The notes under the pieces: generated by a model | Told to the model about the DNA's origin: nothing | Database searches by the model: none | What the model saw: the letters and a program-made list of their open reading frames with translations, nothing else | Source of the DNA: Methylomicrobium sp. | GTDB lineage: Bacteria > Pseudomonadota > Gammaproteobacteria > Methylococcales > Methylomonadaceae | Direction: 5' to 3' | Assembly: GCA_007135635.1 (NCBI GenBank) | Contig: SLIO01000039.1 | Location: forward strand, 1 to 10,598 | Length of the DNA: 10,598 nt | Position numbers and translations under genes: made by a program | Part shown: in pieces, positions 1 to 5,295 of the stretch | Layout of the letters: each line of letters starts with the position of its first letter | How positions within the stretch are numbered: position 1 is the first letter of the stretch

Positions 1-416
1 CTATATTCGCGAAACTCTGCGAGCCCTTGGGTTTTTGTAATAACCTTAGTATCCTGTACATGAACGAATGTTTTAATTTTCTCGGCTAACTTTACGCCGG
101 CGGCATCGGTTACATGATCTTTTAAAAACAACGAAATTTGATTGCTATCTTCGAGCCCGCCTGTTAATTGTTGAATATTGGCGACAAACAGGTAAAACCC
201 GGCGGCTAACGAAATTGCGATTGATAATACGCTGACGGTCATTAGCGATGTCACCGGCGCGCGTACCAAACGCCCTAAACTGGAAAACAAAGCTTGCGCA
301 TGTATATCCAGGTAAGCCTGCAGCATATCGCTGAACTTACCGGTAACAACTTTGCGTCGGACTTCCTTTTTCTGTCGGGGCTCCGGCCTTCTGCGGTTGT
401 AATTCTGTTTTTTCAT
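1..416 (-). CDS. ftsX: FtsX, cell division ABC transporter permease subunit (N-terminal part, runs off the window)
   Basis: FtsX is the inner-membrane partner of the ATPase FtsE. In gammaproteobacteria the FtsEX complex sits at the division septum and activates peptidoglycan amidases through EnvC. The ATG at 416-414 lies 3 nt after the ftsE stop, and 138 codons are present before the window ends. The N-terminus (about residues 1-25) is strongly basic. The first membrane helix is about residues 54-79 (APVTSLMTVSVLSIAISLAA). It is followed by the start of the periplasmic domain, with the family-like pattern QISLFLKD (residues 93-100) and ending GLAEFREY. Three further helices and most of the periplasmic loop are outside the window, so completeness cannot be judged. 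No clear Shine-Dalgarno is seen, which suggests translational coupling to ftsE. The ftsE-ftsX order and the sequence pattern make the identification secure. Confidence 0.93.
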   Translation of the reverse strand, partial: MKKQNYNRRRPEPRQKKEVRRKVVTGKFSDMLQAYLDIHAQALFSSLGRLVRAPVTSLMTVSVLSIAISLAAGFYLFVANIQQLTGGLEDSNQISLFLKDHVTDAAGVKLAEKIKTFVHVQDTKVITKTQGLAEFREY

Positions 417-419
417 CTG

Positions 420-1076
420 CTAACTTGCGACCAGGCGGCCATGATCCAATTGCAATACGCGATGCCCCATCCGTTCAACCAAGGCGATATCGTGTGTAGC
501 AACCAACACGGTTACGCCGACTTGTTGAAAATCCTCAAATAATTTCATAATCTCGGACGACAATTCAGGATCCAAATTACCGGTCGGTTCGTCGGCGAGA
601 ATCAACAGCGGTTTATTTATTACAGCTCGAGCAATGCCAACACGCTGCTGCTCGCCGCCGGACAAAGTCTGTGGCATTTTTTTTTCTTTACCCAGCAATC
701 CGACCTTATCGAGCGCAGCACGAACGCGCCGACCGATCTCAAAATGACCGTAGCCAGCCACAACCAACGGCAATGCAACATTGTCGAACACGGTTCTATC
801 CTGCAACAATTTATAATCCTGAAATATTAACCCCAGCTTCCTGCGTATATAGGGTATTTGCCGATCGGGCGCCTTGTTCAGATTCTGTTCGTCCAACAAA
901 ACTTGACCGCGCGAACATCGCTCCATGACCGCAATCAACTTCAACAAAGTGCTCTTACCCGCTCCGGAATGACCGGTCAAGAAAGCGAATTCGCCGCGGT
1001 GCAAATGGAATGTAACATCCAGCAAAGCATCGCCGGCATCGGGAAAACGTTTACTGACATGATCGAATTTGAGCAT
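420..1076 (-). CDS. ftsE: FtsE, cell division ATP-binding protein
   Basis: FtsE is the cytoplasmic ABC ATPase that powers the FtsEX septal complex. The 218-residue product is close to the usual family length (222 in E. coli). Visible motifs are Walker [10 protein letters not shown] (35-43), Q-loop Gln in IFQDYKLL (Q86), signature LSGGEQQR (138-145), Walker B LLILADEP (157-164), D-loop NLD (167-169) and switch His in ATHD (H195). All catalytic residues are intact. The frame stays open upstream to 1211, but the start [11 protein letters not shown] at 1076 fits FtsE N-termini, and the upstream extension would be antisense-like sequence inside ftsY. The ATG lies 4 nt past the ftsY stop, and the TAG at 422-420 is 3 nt before ftsX, so the three genes form one translation-coupled unit. 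No strong ribosome binding site is visible. Confidence 0.96.
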   Translation of the reverse strand: MLKFDHVSKRFPDAGDALLDVTFHLHRGEFAFLTGHSGAGKSTLLKLIAVMERCSRGQVLLDEQNLNKAPDRQIPYIRRKLGLIFQDYKLLQDRTVFDNVALPLVVAGYGHFEIGRRVRAALDKVGLLGKEKKMPQTLSGGEQQRVGIARAVINKPLLILADEPTGNLDPELSSEIMKLFEDFQQVGVTVLVATHDIALVERMGHRVLQLDHGRLVAS

Positions 1077-1080
1077 AATA

Positions 1081-3081
1081 CTATTGATCTTTGGCAAATA
1101 AGGCGTCGACAAACTGCTCAGCATCGAAATCCTGCAAGTCGTCGATCCCTTCACCGATACCGATAAAACGAATCGGAACATCGAATTGCTTGGCCAAGGC
1201 AAAAATAACACCGCCCTTCGCGGTGCCGTCCAACTTGGTTAATGCAATACCGGTCAACGCCACGGTTTCATTGAACTGTTTCGTCTGAGATAGCGCGTTC
1301 TGGCCGGTTCCCGCATCCAAAACCAACAAGACCTCATGCGGCGCGGTTTCATCAAGCTTGCCGATGATGCGTTTAACCTTTTTTAGTTCGTCCATTAGAT
1401 TGGACTTGGTGTGTAAGCGTCCCGCAGTATCGGCAATTAATACGTCGATACCTTTAGCTTGTGCCGATTGCACTCCGTCATAAATCACCGAGGCCGAGTC
1501 GGCGCCGGTGTGTTGCGCGACGACATGGATGTTGTTGCGTTCCCCCCAAGTTTGTAACTGCTCAACCGCCGCCGCTCTAAACGTATCACCTGCTGCCAGC
1601 ATCACGCTATGGCCTTGCAATTGAAAGCGTTTGGCCATTTTACCGATCGTCGTGGTTTTACCGGCACCGTTGACGCCGACAACCAAAATCACGAACGGCT
1701 TATCTTGTTCGGGAATCCGTAGAGGTTGATTACAAGGTTTAAGAATAGCTAATAATTCTTGTTTCAGCGCATTTTCCAATGCTTCTCCGTCATTCAATTG
1801 ATGTCGTTCGAGGCTATCGGTCAAGCGACGAACGATCGCTGACGTCGCTTCGATACCGATATCGGCCATCAATAATCGGGCTTCGATTTCCTCCAGCAAA
1901 TCGTCGTCGATGGCTTTTTGACCAATGGGGATCGTTGCCATCAATCCGCTAAGACCGGACCGGGTTTTTTGCAGTTGTGACTTGAGACGACGTGCCAGCG
2001 ATTCCGGTTCCGGCTCGACATAGCCGATTTCGATTACGGCCTCGGCCGCCTCAGTTTCGGCGACCGGACGCTCGACCGTTTCACCAGGTAATACGATACC
2101 TGGGTACCCGTAACGGCTGTAGATTGCGATCGCGAGCAACGGCAGCATCAATAACGCCGATACAAAATTATGCACAATAGCCGACCATGCCGGTAGTCCG
2201 TATTTTGCAGCAATAACGCTAAAGCCGATTTGCACGAATAATAAAATACTTAGCATCATGCCGGCTTTTCTGACCGGTTTGGCGCAGTTAGCCGAAGTGG
2301 CTCGCAGCACCAGCCAAGTTAAGACAACAAAAATCGGCAGGGCAAAGACTCTATGCAACCAATGGGCAGCCACCTGTGCGTCGTAGGATAAAATCCCTTG
2401 ATAACCGGTAACAAGACCATTGAATATATTCAACGCGGCACGGTAATCGGCTTGCGGCCACCATTGCCCGTTACACTGGGGAAAACCGCTGCAGACTTGT
2501 CCCGCATGATTGGCGCTAACCCATAAACCGGATAGGGTTTGCACCAACAATAAAAAGCCGGCGAACCCGGCAAGCCAGATGGGACCGCTTATTCGATCCA
2601 GTTTACTTAAGGCAGGATTTAATCGTAAAAATAGCCAACTCAATAGCCAGAACTGGAAAAAGCCAAGCAATGCCTGAGTAGTGACTATAATCGGCATCGC
2701 ATTCAATTCGACCGCTTTGACGGCCGAGCAAACTTGCGCAGCCGCCACGATAAGCAGCGCCACCGCGCCAGTTGTCGCCACGGAACGTTGATACTTCTGG
2801 CGCCATGCGATCAATGCCAACAGCAAGACGGTCAACATTGATAAGCCGAATACATAGCGTCGCGCCATTTCTTGCCAAGCTTTACCTACATCGACCGCTT
2901 TTCCCGGATAAAGCTGTTCGGCCGAAGCTTTAAACTCGGCACTATCGGCGATAAACCATTGACCGTAGCATTCAGGCCAATCCGGGCAAGCCAAATCCGC
3001 TCCGGTCAACTTGACGACGGAACCGGCTACGATAAGCAGTAAAGCCAAAAAGGCGGAAACAAAGGTTATTTTTCTAAACAT
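1081..3081 (-). CDS. ctaA-ftsY: Predicted fusion: CtaA/COX15-type heme A synthase-like membrane domain joined in frame to FtsY SRP receptor
   Basis: One uninterrupted 666-codon frame carries two proteins. Residues 1-325 are a full CtaA/COX15 domain with about eight membrane helices in two halves. Each half has a Cys-pair loop (C32/C38 in CPDWPECYG; C197/C203 in CSGFPQCNG). The C-terminal heme ligands are present (H243 in HWLHR, H304 in IVHN). The N-terminal ones are not: WQEMARRY has Ala73 where the family has EMIHR, and VTTQALLG has Gln136 where it has VTAHLLG. Residues 334-360 are an acidic linker resembling an FtsY A domain. Residues 361-666 are the FtsY NG domain: N-domain helices, P-loop GVNGAGKTT (469-477), DTFRAAA (499-505), DTAGR (551-555), TKLDG (615-619) and GIGE (641-644), all intact. 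No ATG, GTG or TTG in this frame lies between the CtaA end and the NG start. The first internal Met (381) would remove the N1 helix. FtsY receives SRP-ribosome complexes at the membrane; here the CtaA part would anchor it permanently. An assembly artefact is possible but nothing in the sequence indicates one. Confidence 0.85.
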   Translation of the reverse strand: MFRKITFVSAFLALLLIVAGSVVKLTGADLACPDWPECYGQWFIADSAEFKASAEQLYPGKAVDVGKAWQEMARRYVFGLSMLTVLLLALIAWRQKYQRSVATTGAVALLIVAAAQVCSAVKAVELNAMPIIVTTQALLGFFQFWLLSWLFLRLNPALSKLDRISGPIWLAGFAGFLLLVQTLSGLWVSANHAGQVCSGFPQCNGQWWPQADYRAALNIFNGLVTGYQGILSYDAQVAAHWLHRVFALPIFVVLTWLVLRATSANCAKPVRKAGMMLSILLFVQIGFSVIAAKYGLPAWSAIVHNFVSALLMLPLLAIAIYSRYGYPGIVLPGETVERPVAETEAAEAVIEIGYVEPEPESLARRLKSQLQKTRSGLSGLMATIPIGQKAIDDDLLEEIEARLLMADIGIEATSAIVRRLTDSLERHQLNDGEALENALKQELLAILKPCNQPLRIPEQDKPFVILVVGVNGAGKTTTIGKMAKRFQLQGHSVMLAAGDTFRAAAVEQLQTWGERNNIHVVAQHTGADSASVIYDGVQSAQAKGIDVLIADTAGRLHTKSNLMDELKKVKRIIGKLDETAPHEVLLVLDAGTGQNALSQTKQFNETVALTGIALTKLDGTAKGGVIFALAKQFDVPIRFIGIGEGIDDLQDFDAEQFVDALFAKDQ
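2084..2109. repeat. Palindromes at the CtaA/FtsY junction
   Basis: CCAGGTA (2084-2090) and TACCTGG (2097-2103) form a 7-bp inverted repeat with a 6-nt loop. It is overlapped by the perfect 8-bp palindrome GGGTACCC (2102-2109). Both encode residues about 325-333, exactly where recognisable CtaA sequence ends and the FtsY-type acidic linker begins. They could mark the recombination join that made the fusion, or be chance. The palindromes are plain in the sequence; the interpretation is inference. Confidence 0.45.
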
Positions 3082-3124
3082 GGTTTATCCGATTTGCGAA
3101 ACATGATTTATCCGATTTGCGAAA
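3079..3124. repeat. 23-bp tandem duplication at the start of the ctaA-ftsY gene
   Basis: Two adjacent 23-bp copies (3079-3101 and 3102-3124) differ at one base (G3083 versus A3106). Copy 2 holds the last codons and TAA of the SCO-like gene; copy 1 holds the ATG of ctaA-ftsY. Before the duplication the stop and start would have been about 3 nt apart; now the gap is 26 nt. The extra copy also makes a second ATG (3104-3102), out of frame, that opens a 12-codon reading frame ending at 3066 and overlapping the true start. It could act as a small upstream reading frame lowering translation of the fusion, or be neutral. Confidence 0.85.
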
Positions 3125-3704
3125 CACTCAGCAATTTTCTAAGATCGCTCTTGACATCATAAGGGTCAAATCCGGGCTGATAACGCATCATGATATTGCC
3201 CAATGGGTCCATGATCAACAGCATACCGTTCACGATCCCGGCTCCGTCGAGTTTTGCCAATTGCTTCAACAAGTCTGAACTGGGGCGAGTCTTTAACAGA
3301 CGGTCGTCCTCCTGCCACCACACCTTTAGATGTTGCTCGGCATTGGGATTCAGCAGCACAACAGCCCGGCGGATACGAGTTAACTCCTTACCCATCATCA
3401 ATAAGAGTTGTTTGGACTTGTAAACTGCATCAAGGCAGGTTTGATCGCAATCCGCATCAGGCACCACATTGATCAAGATCCAGCGGCCTTTTAATTCGTC
3501 AATATTTTCGGCCGAGAACGAATCGATACCGATTAAATCGGATCGCTCGGTCAGTAACGGAGGAATAATCAATTCGCCATGATTGGTGGCGCCTTTAAGT
3601 AGATTGGGATGTACTTTTAAATACCAAGCAAAAAGAAACGGGATGATCGACATTCCGAAAATGATCAGAATTAAGTTGCGATTTTTTTTCTGTTGATTAT
3701 TCAT
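3108..3704 (-). CDS. SCO-like thioredoxin-fold membrane protein of the oxidase assembly cluster
   Basis: The 198-residue protein has one N-terminal membrane anchor (about residues 10-28, LILIIFGMSIIPFLFAWYL). This is followed by a soluble domain expected on the periplasmic side. It resembles the SCO1/SenC thioredoxin fold: a strand GRWILINVV (73-81), then the CxxxC pair C86/C90 in DADCDQTC, and later GMLLIMDPLGNIMMRY (160-175) matching the last strands. SCO proteins bind copper with CxxxC plus a distal His. Here the distal position reads VNGMLLIMD with no His, so classical Cu binding is doubtful and a thiol-redox role is possible. It sits between SURF1 and the ctaA domain, where Pseudomonas-type clusters carry an uncharacterised gene of this kind. 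Its start overlaps the SURF1 end by 8 nt, implying coupled translation. Function in CuA or CuB delivery is inference. Confidence 0.75.
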   Translation of the reverse strand: MNNQQKKNRNLILIIFGMSIIPFLFAWYLKVHPNLLKGATNHGELIIPPLLTERSDLIGIDSFSAENIDELKGRWILINVVPDADCDQTCLDAVYKSKQLLLMMGKELTRIRRAVVLLNPNAEQHLKVWWQEDDRLLKTRPSSDLLKQLAKLDGAGIVNGMLLIMDPLGNIMMRYQPGFDPYDVKSDLRKLLSVSQIG

Positions 3705-4434
3705 GTTTTGTTTTGCACGCGTACCATATAAATAAAGCCGTTAAGGTTAAAGCTAAGCCATACCACTGCACCGCATAGGCCACATGCTTTTCAGGCGGTA
3801 TGACAGTCGCGATATGCCACTCCCGCAAATAGCCCTCATCCTCGGCTTGGTGTAGTTCGATTTGATAATCGGCCAACGGGTAACCCAGTTTCTCAGCAAT
3901 AACGTTGCTGTCGATCAGTTGCACGAGAGATGGCCACGTATCGGTCGGAATTTCCGCACCTTCCAAATGATATCCGACATCCGGAAAGGTATTGATTCGT
4001 CCTTGGACGGTAACTTTGCTTTTTTGCAAGGTAATATCCGGCAGCGTTTGTCGATCACGACCTGCTTCAATCCAACCTCGGTTAACCAAGACTGCCGTAT
4101 TGGAGTTATCCGGCAGCAGTGGCGTCATCACGAAATAACCGGCCTTACTGTGTCTGATTTGGTTATCCAGCAAAAATTGGCGCTCGGCAACGTATCGCCC
4201 CGTTAATTCGACAGCTCGATAACGAATGCTAGCGACATCGGCCGGCAACTCCGATGTTAACGACAGCGGCGGCAACTGGCCTTTTTTCTCCTGCTCGGCT
4301 AGATAGGCAGCTTTTTCCGAAGACCTGGATAATTGCCAATTTCCTAGCGAAATCAGCAGCGCCATCAACAGCACATAGGCAAGTGACGGAATTAAAGTGA
4401 ATCTAAGATTACAAAAACCGATTTTGATTGTCAT
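3697..4434 (-). CDS. surf1: SURF1/Shy1 family cytochrome oxidase assembly protein
   Basis: SURF1 proteins assist heme a insertion into subunit I of aa3-type oxidases. The 245-residue product has the family plan: a first membrane helix (about 14-31), a periplasmic domain, and a second helix (about 222-239). Family signatures are GNWQLSR (31-37), LLDNQ (88-92), GYFVMTPLL (99-107), VLVNRGW (115-121), GRINTFPDVG (145-154) and the C-terminal KHVAYAVQWYGLA (216-228). Length is normal. The ATG at 4434 is preceded by only a weak Shine-Dalgarno. The gene diverges from the DUF2909 gene over an 80-bp gap and begins the minus-strand series SURF1, SCO-like, ctaA-ftsY, ftsE, ftsX, so its promoter may drive all five. 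Confidence 0.93.
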   Translation of the reverse strand: MTIKIGFCNLRFTLIPSLAYVLLMALLISLGNWQLSRSSEKAAYLAEQEKKGQLPPLSLTSELPADVASIRYRAVELTGRYVAERQFLLDNQIRHSKAGYFVMTPLLPDNSNTAVLVNRGWIEAGRDRQTLPDITLQKSKVTVQGRINTFPDVGYHLEGAEIPTDTWPSLVQLIDSNVIAEKLGYPLADYQIELHQAEDEGYLREWHIATVIPPEKHVAYAVQWYGLALTLTALFIWYACKTKHE

Positions 4435-4514
4435 GGTTTTGGGGTTGTCCTATTGGCAAGCGTCGATTAATCGTTGAGAATACCCGATTATCATTGATCG
4501 CTTTCAGACTTTTT
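4435..4514. promoter_or_regulatory. Divergent promoter region between SURF1 and the DUF2909 gene
   Basis: This 80-bp AT-rich gap separates two divergent starts and must carry promoters for at least one side. On the plus strand TTGGCA (4453-4458) and GAGAAT (4476-4481) are 17 nt apart but the second box is poor. On the minus strand I find only weak boxes such as TATTCT. No box is convincing; the call rests on gene orientation. Confidence 0.35.
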
Positions 4515-4772
4515 ATGCTTATTAAAACTATCTTCATTATTGCGTTTGCAGCAATCCTTATCAGCCTGGGTTCCGCACTTTATCATATCGTTGTCCGTAA
4601 ACCGGAAGACCGGTCGGATAAAGCCGTCAAAGCATTAACGGTTCGTATTTCGCTGTCAATCGTGTTATTCATTTTATTGTTTCTGGCGATGGCATTCGGC
4701 TTGCTGAAACCCCACGGCATCGGTTCGGCCATTCATGCGAAAAAGCCGCCTCAAGCAGAACAAAGCCGATAA
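4515..4772 (+). CDS. DUF2909 twin transmembrane protein
   Basis: An 85-residue protein with two membrane helices (about residues 3-24 and 46-65). They are joined by a charged loop that runs into the second helix (VVRKPEDRSDKAVKALTVR, about 26-44). This pattern matches the DUF2909 family of small twin-transmembrane proteins found between coxC and SURF1 in gammaproteobacterial oxidase loci, often on the opposite strand as here. The biochemical role is not known; position suggests oxidase assembly or stability. The frame is open from 4428, but the added residues (start MSWFWGC) overlap the SURF1 start and do not look like the family. ATG 4515 gives the helix at the N-terminus and is preferred. 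No clear Shine-Dalgarno precedes it. The tail is basic and polar (HAKKPPQAEQSR). Confidence 0.85.
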   Translation: MLIKTIFIIAFAAILISLGSALYHIVVRKPEDRSDKAVKALTVRISLSIVLFILLFLAMAFGLLKPHGIGSAIHAKKPPQAEQSR

Positions 4773-4789
4773 ATCCATTTCTCAAGCAA

Positions 4790-4810
4790 GACGGGATTTG
4801 TAGCCCCGTC
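4790..4810. repeat. GACGGG/CCCGTC stem after the DUF2909 gene
   Basis: GACGGG (4790-4795) pairs with CCCGTC (4805-4810) across a 9-nt loop, 17 nt after the DUF2909 stop. There is no following T-run, so it is a poor intrinsic terminator, but it could protect the transcript end. The same GACGGG...CCCGTC theme returns as a longer stem at 5172-5195. Confidence 0.5.
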
Positions 4811-4812
4811 CC

Positions 4813-4845
4813 GAGCGCTTCGGCCGCAGCGAAACCAATTCGAAA
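4813..4845. repeat. 33-bp direct repeat, copy 1
   Basis: This 33-bp block beginning GAGCGCTTCG matches 30 of 33 bases of the block at 5134-5166, in the same orientation. The two copies bracket the inverted repeat and the hairpin trio, as if the enclosed elements had been inserted into or between copies of an older repeat. Confidence 0.8.
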
Positions 4846-4863
4846 GTAATTATTCATACCCCC

Positions 4864-5042
4864 CGTTCCCACGCTCCAACGTCACTGCCATTAAGTTAAG
4901 CCGTCACAAAATAAGTAATACTGGCATTCAGGATCGAATGCGCTTCAAAAGCTTGCCATCCATGGCACTGGATTCCGCCTGTCCATGTTGGAATGACGGG
5001 TTTCTCTTATTTTAATGGCAGTGACGTTCCAGCGTGGGAACG
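4864..5042. repeat. 31-bp inverted repeat flanking a 117-bp core
   Basis: The left arm 4864-4894 (begins CGTTCCCACGCT) and the right arm 5012-5042 (ends AGCGTGGGAACG) are reverse complements except at two neighbouring positions (CC versus GG), i.e. 29 of 31 bases. The core has no reading frame of note. Size and structure resemble a MITE or a large BIME-like unit, but I see no target-site duplication beside the arms. The outer 10 bases of the arms recur in the hairpin at 5092-5112. Confidence 0.8.
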
Positions 5043-5047
5043 AAGAT

Positions 5048-5112
5048 CGAGACGCTCTAGCGTCTCGTACCGCTGGAGCGGTACTCAGGCATTCCCACGC
5101 AGAGCGTGGGAA
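5048..5112. repeat. Three adjacent perfect hairpins
   Basis: Three hairpins lie nearly end to end. The first is CGAGACGCT (5048-5056) with AGCGTCTCG (5059-5067). The second is GTACCGCT (5067-5074) with AGCGGTAC (5077-5084). The third is TTCCCACGC (5092-5100) with GCGTGGGAA (5104-5112). Arms are 8-9 bp and perfect; the loops are 2-3 nt as written. The first two share the core CGCT..AGCG with different flanks. This is a mosaic REP-like cluster, not a coding region. Confidence 0.85.
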
Positions 5113-5133
5113 CGATAATTTCCGGGGGACCCT

Positions 5134-5166
5134 GAGCGCTTCGACCGCAGCAAAACCAATCCGAAA
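5134..5166. repeat. 33-bp direct repeat, copy 2
   Basis: Second copy of the block at 4813-4845 (three mismatches), closing the repeat tract on the coxC side. It is followed 5 nt later by the GGGACGGGTTA stem, whereas copy 1 is preceded by a GACGGG stem, so the two copies carry related stems on opposite sides. Confidence 0.8.
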
Positions 5167-5171
5167 CGTTG

Positions 5172-5195
5172 GGGACGGGTTAAATAACCCGTCCC
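5172..5195. repeat. 11-bp perfect stem GGGACGGGTTA/TAACCCGTCCC
   Basis: GGGACGGGTTA (5172-5182) and TAACCCGTCCC (5185-5195) form a perfect 11-bp inverted repeat around AA. It lies downstream of the coxC terminator. It has no T-run on either side, so it is more likely part of the repeat mosaic than a terminator. Confidence 0.7.
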
Positions 5196-5240
5196 GCACA
5201 GATCCTCTTTCATCTTGCCCCTTCCCTCAAATCGAACGAC

Positions 5241-5273
5241 AAAAAAAAAGCGCTACCTGGCAGGCAGCGCTTT
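5241..5273 (-). terminator. Intrinsic terminator of the coxB-A-ctaG-coxC transcript
   Basis: Reading on the minus strand, 22 nt after the coxC stop, AAAGCGCT (5273-5266) pairs with AGCGCTTT (5254-5247) around an 11-nt loop that can add CCTG/CAGG pairing. A run of nine T residues (5249-5241) follows. This is a textbook rho-independent terminator and separates the coxC end from the repeat tract. Confidence 0.9.
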
Positions 5274-5295
5274 AATTTGATGCCCCGTTATCGAA

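Larger units (their letters stand above)
4773..5240. other. Gene-free convergent intergenic tract filled with hairpins and repeats
   Basis: No credible gene lies between the DUF2909 stop and the coxC terminator. Frames that stay open here consist of repeat sequence and have no start signals. From left to right the tract holds a GACGGG stem, copy 1 of a 33-bp direct repeat, a 31-bp inverted repeat around a 117-bp core, three adjacent hairpins, copy 2 of the 33-bp repeat and an 11-bp GGGACGGGTTA stem. The core contains a further GCATTC/GAATGC hairpin (4924-4941) and an ATTCC...GGAAT motif (4971-4994). Convergent intergenic sites are typical homes for REP/BIME-type elements. Confidence 0.8.

Noticed and set aside
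1077..1211. Longer FtsE with 45 extra N-terminal residues
   Set aside because: The extension overlaps the ftsY end in another frame and does not resemble FtsE; the inner ATG gives the family N-terminus and normal length.
2001..2107. A separate start codon giving an unfused FtsY
   Set aside because: The frame has no ATG, GTG or TTG between the CtaA end and the NG domain. The first internal Met (residue 381) would cut off the N1 helix, and no ribosome binding site is seen.
4428..4514. 29-residue N-terminal extension of the DUF2909 protein
   Set aside because: It overlaps the SURF1 start, lacks hydrophobic family sequence, and would remove the divergent promoter space.
4864..5042. Confirmed MITE or insertion sequence
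   Set aside because: No target-site duplication and no transposase remnant; only the inverted repeat is supported, so it is listed as a repeat.
5026..5115. CRISPR array suggested by recurring GCGTGGGAACG and short spacings
   Set aside because: The units are different hairpins with no constant repeat and no uniform unique spacers; no cas genes are nearby.
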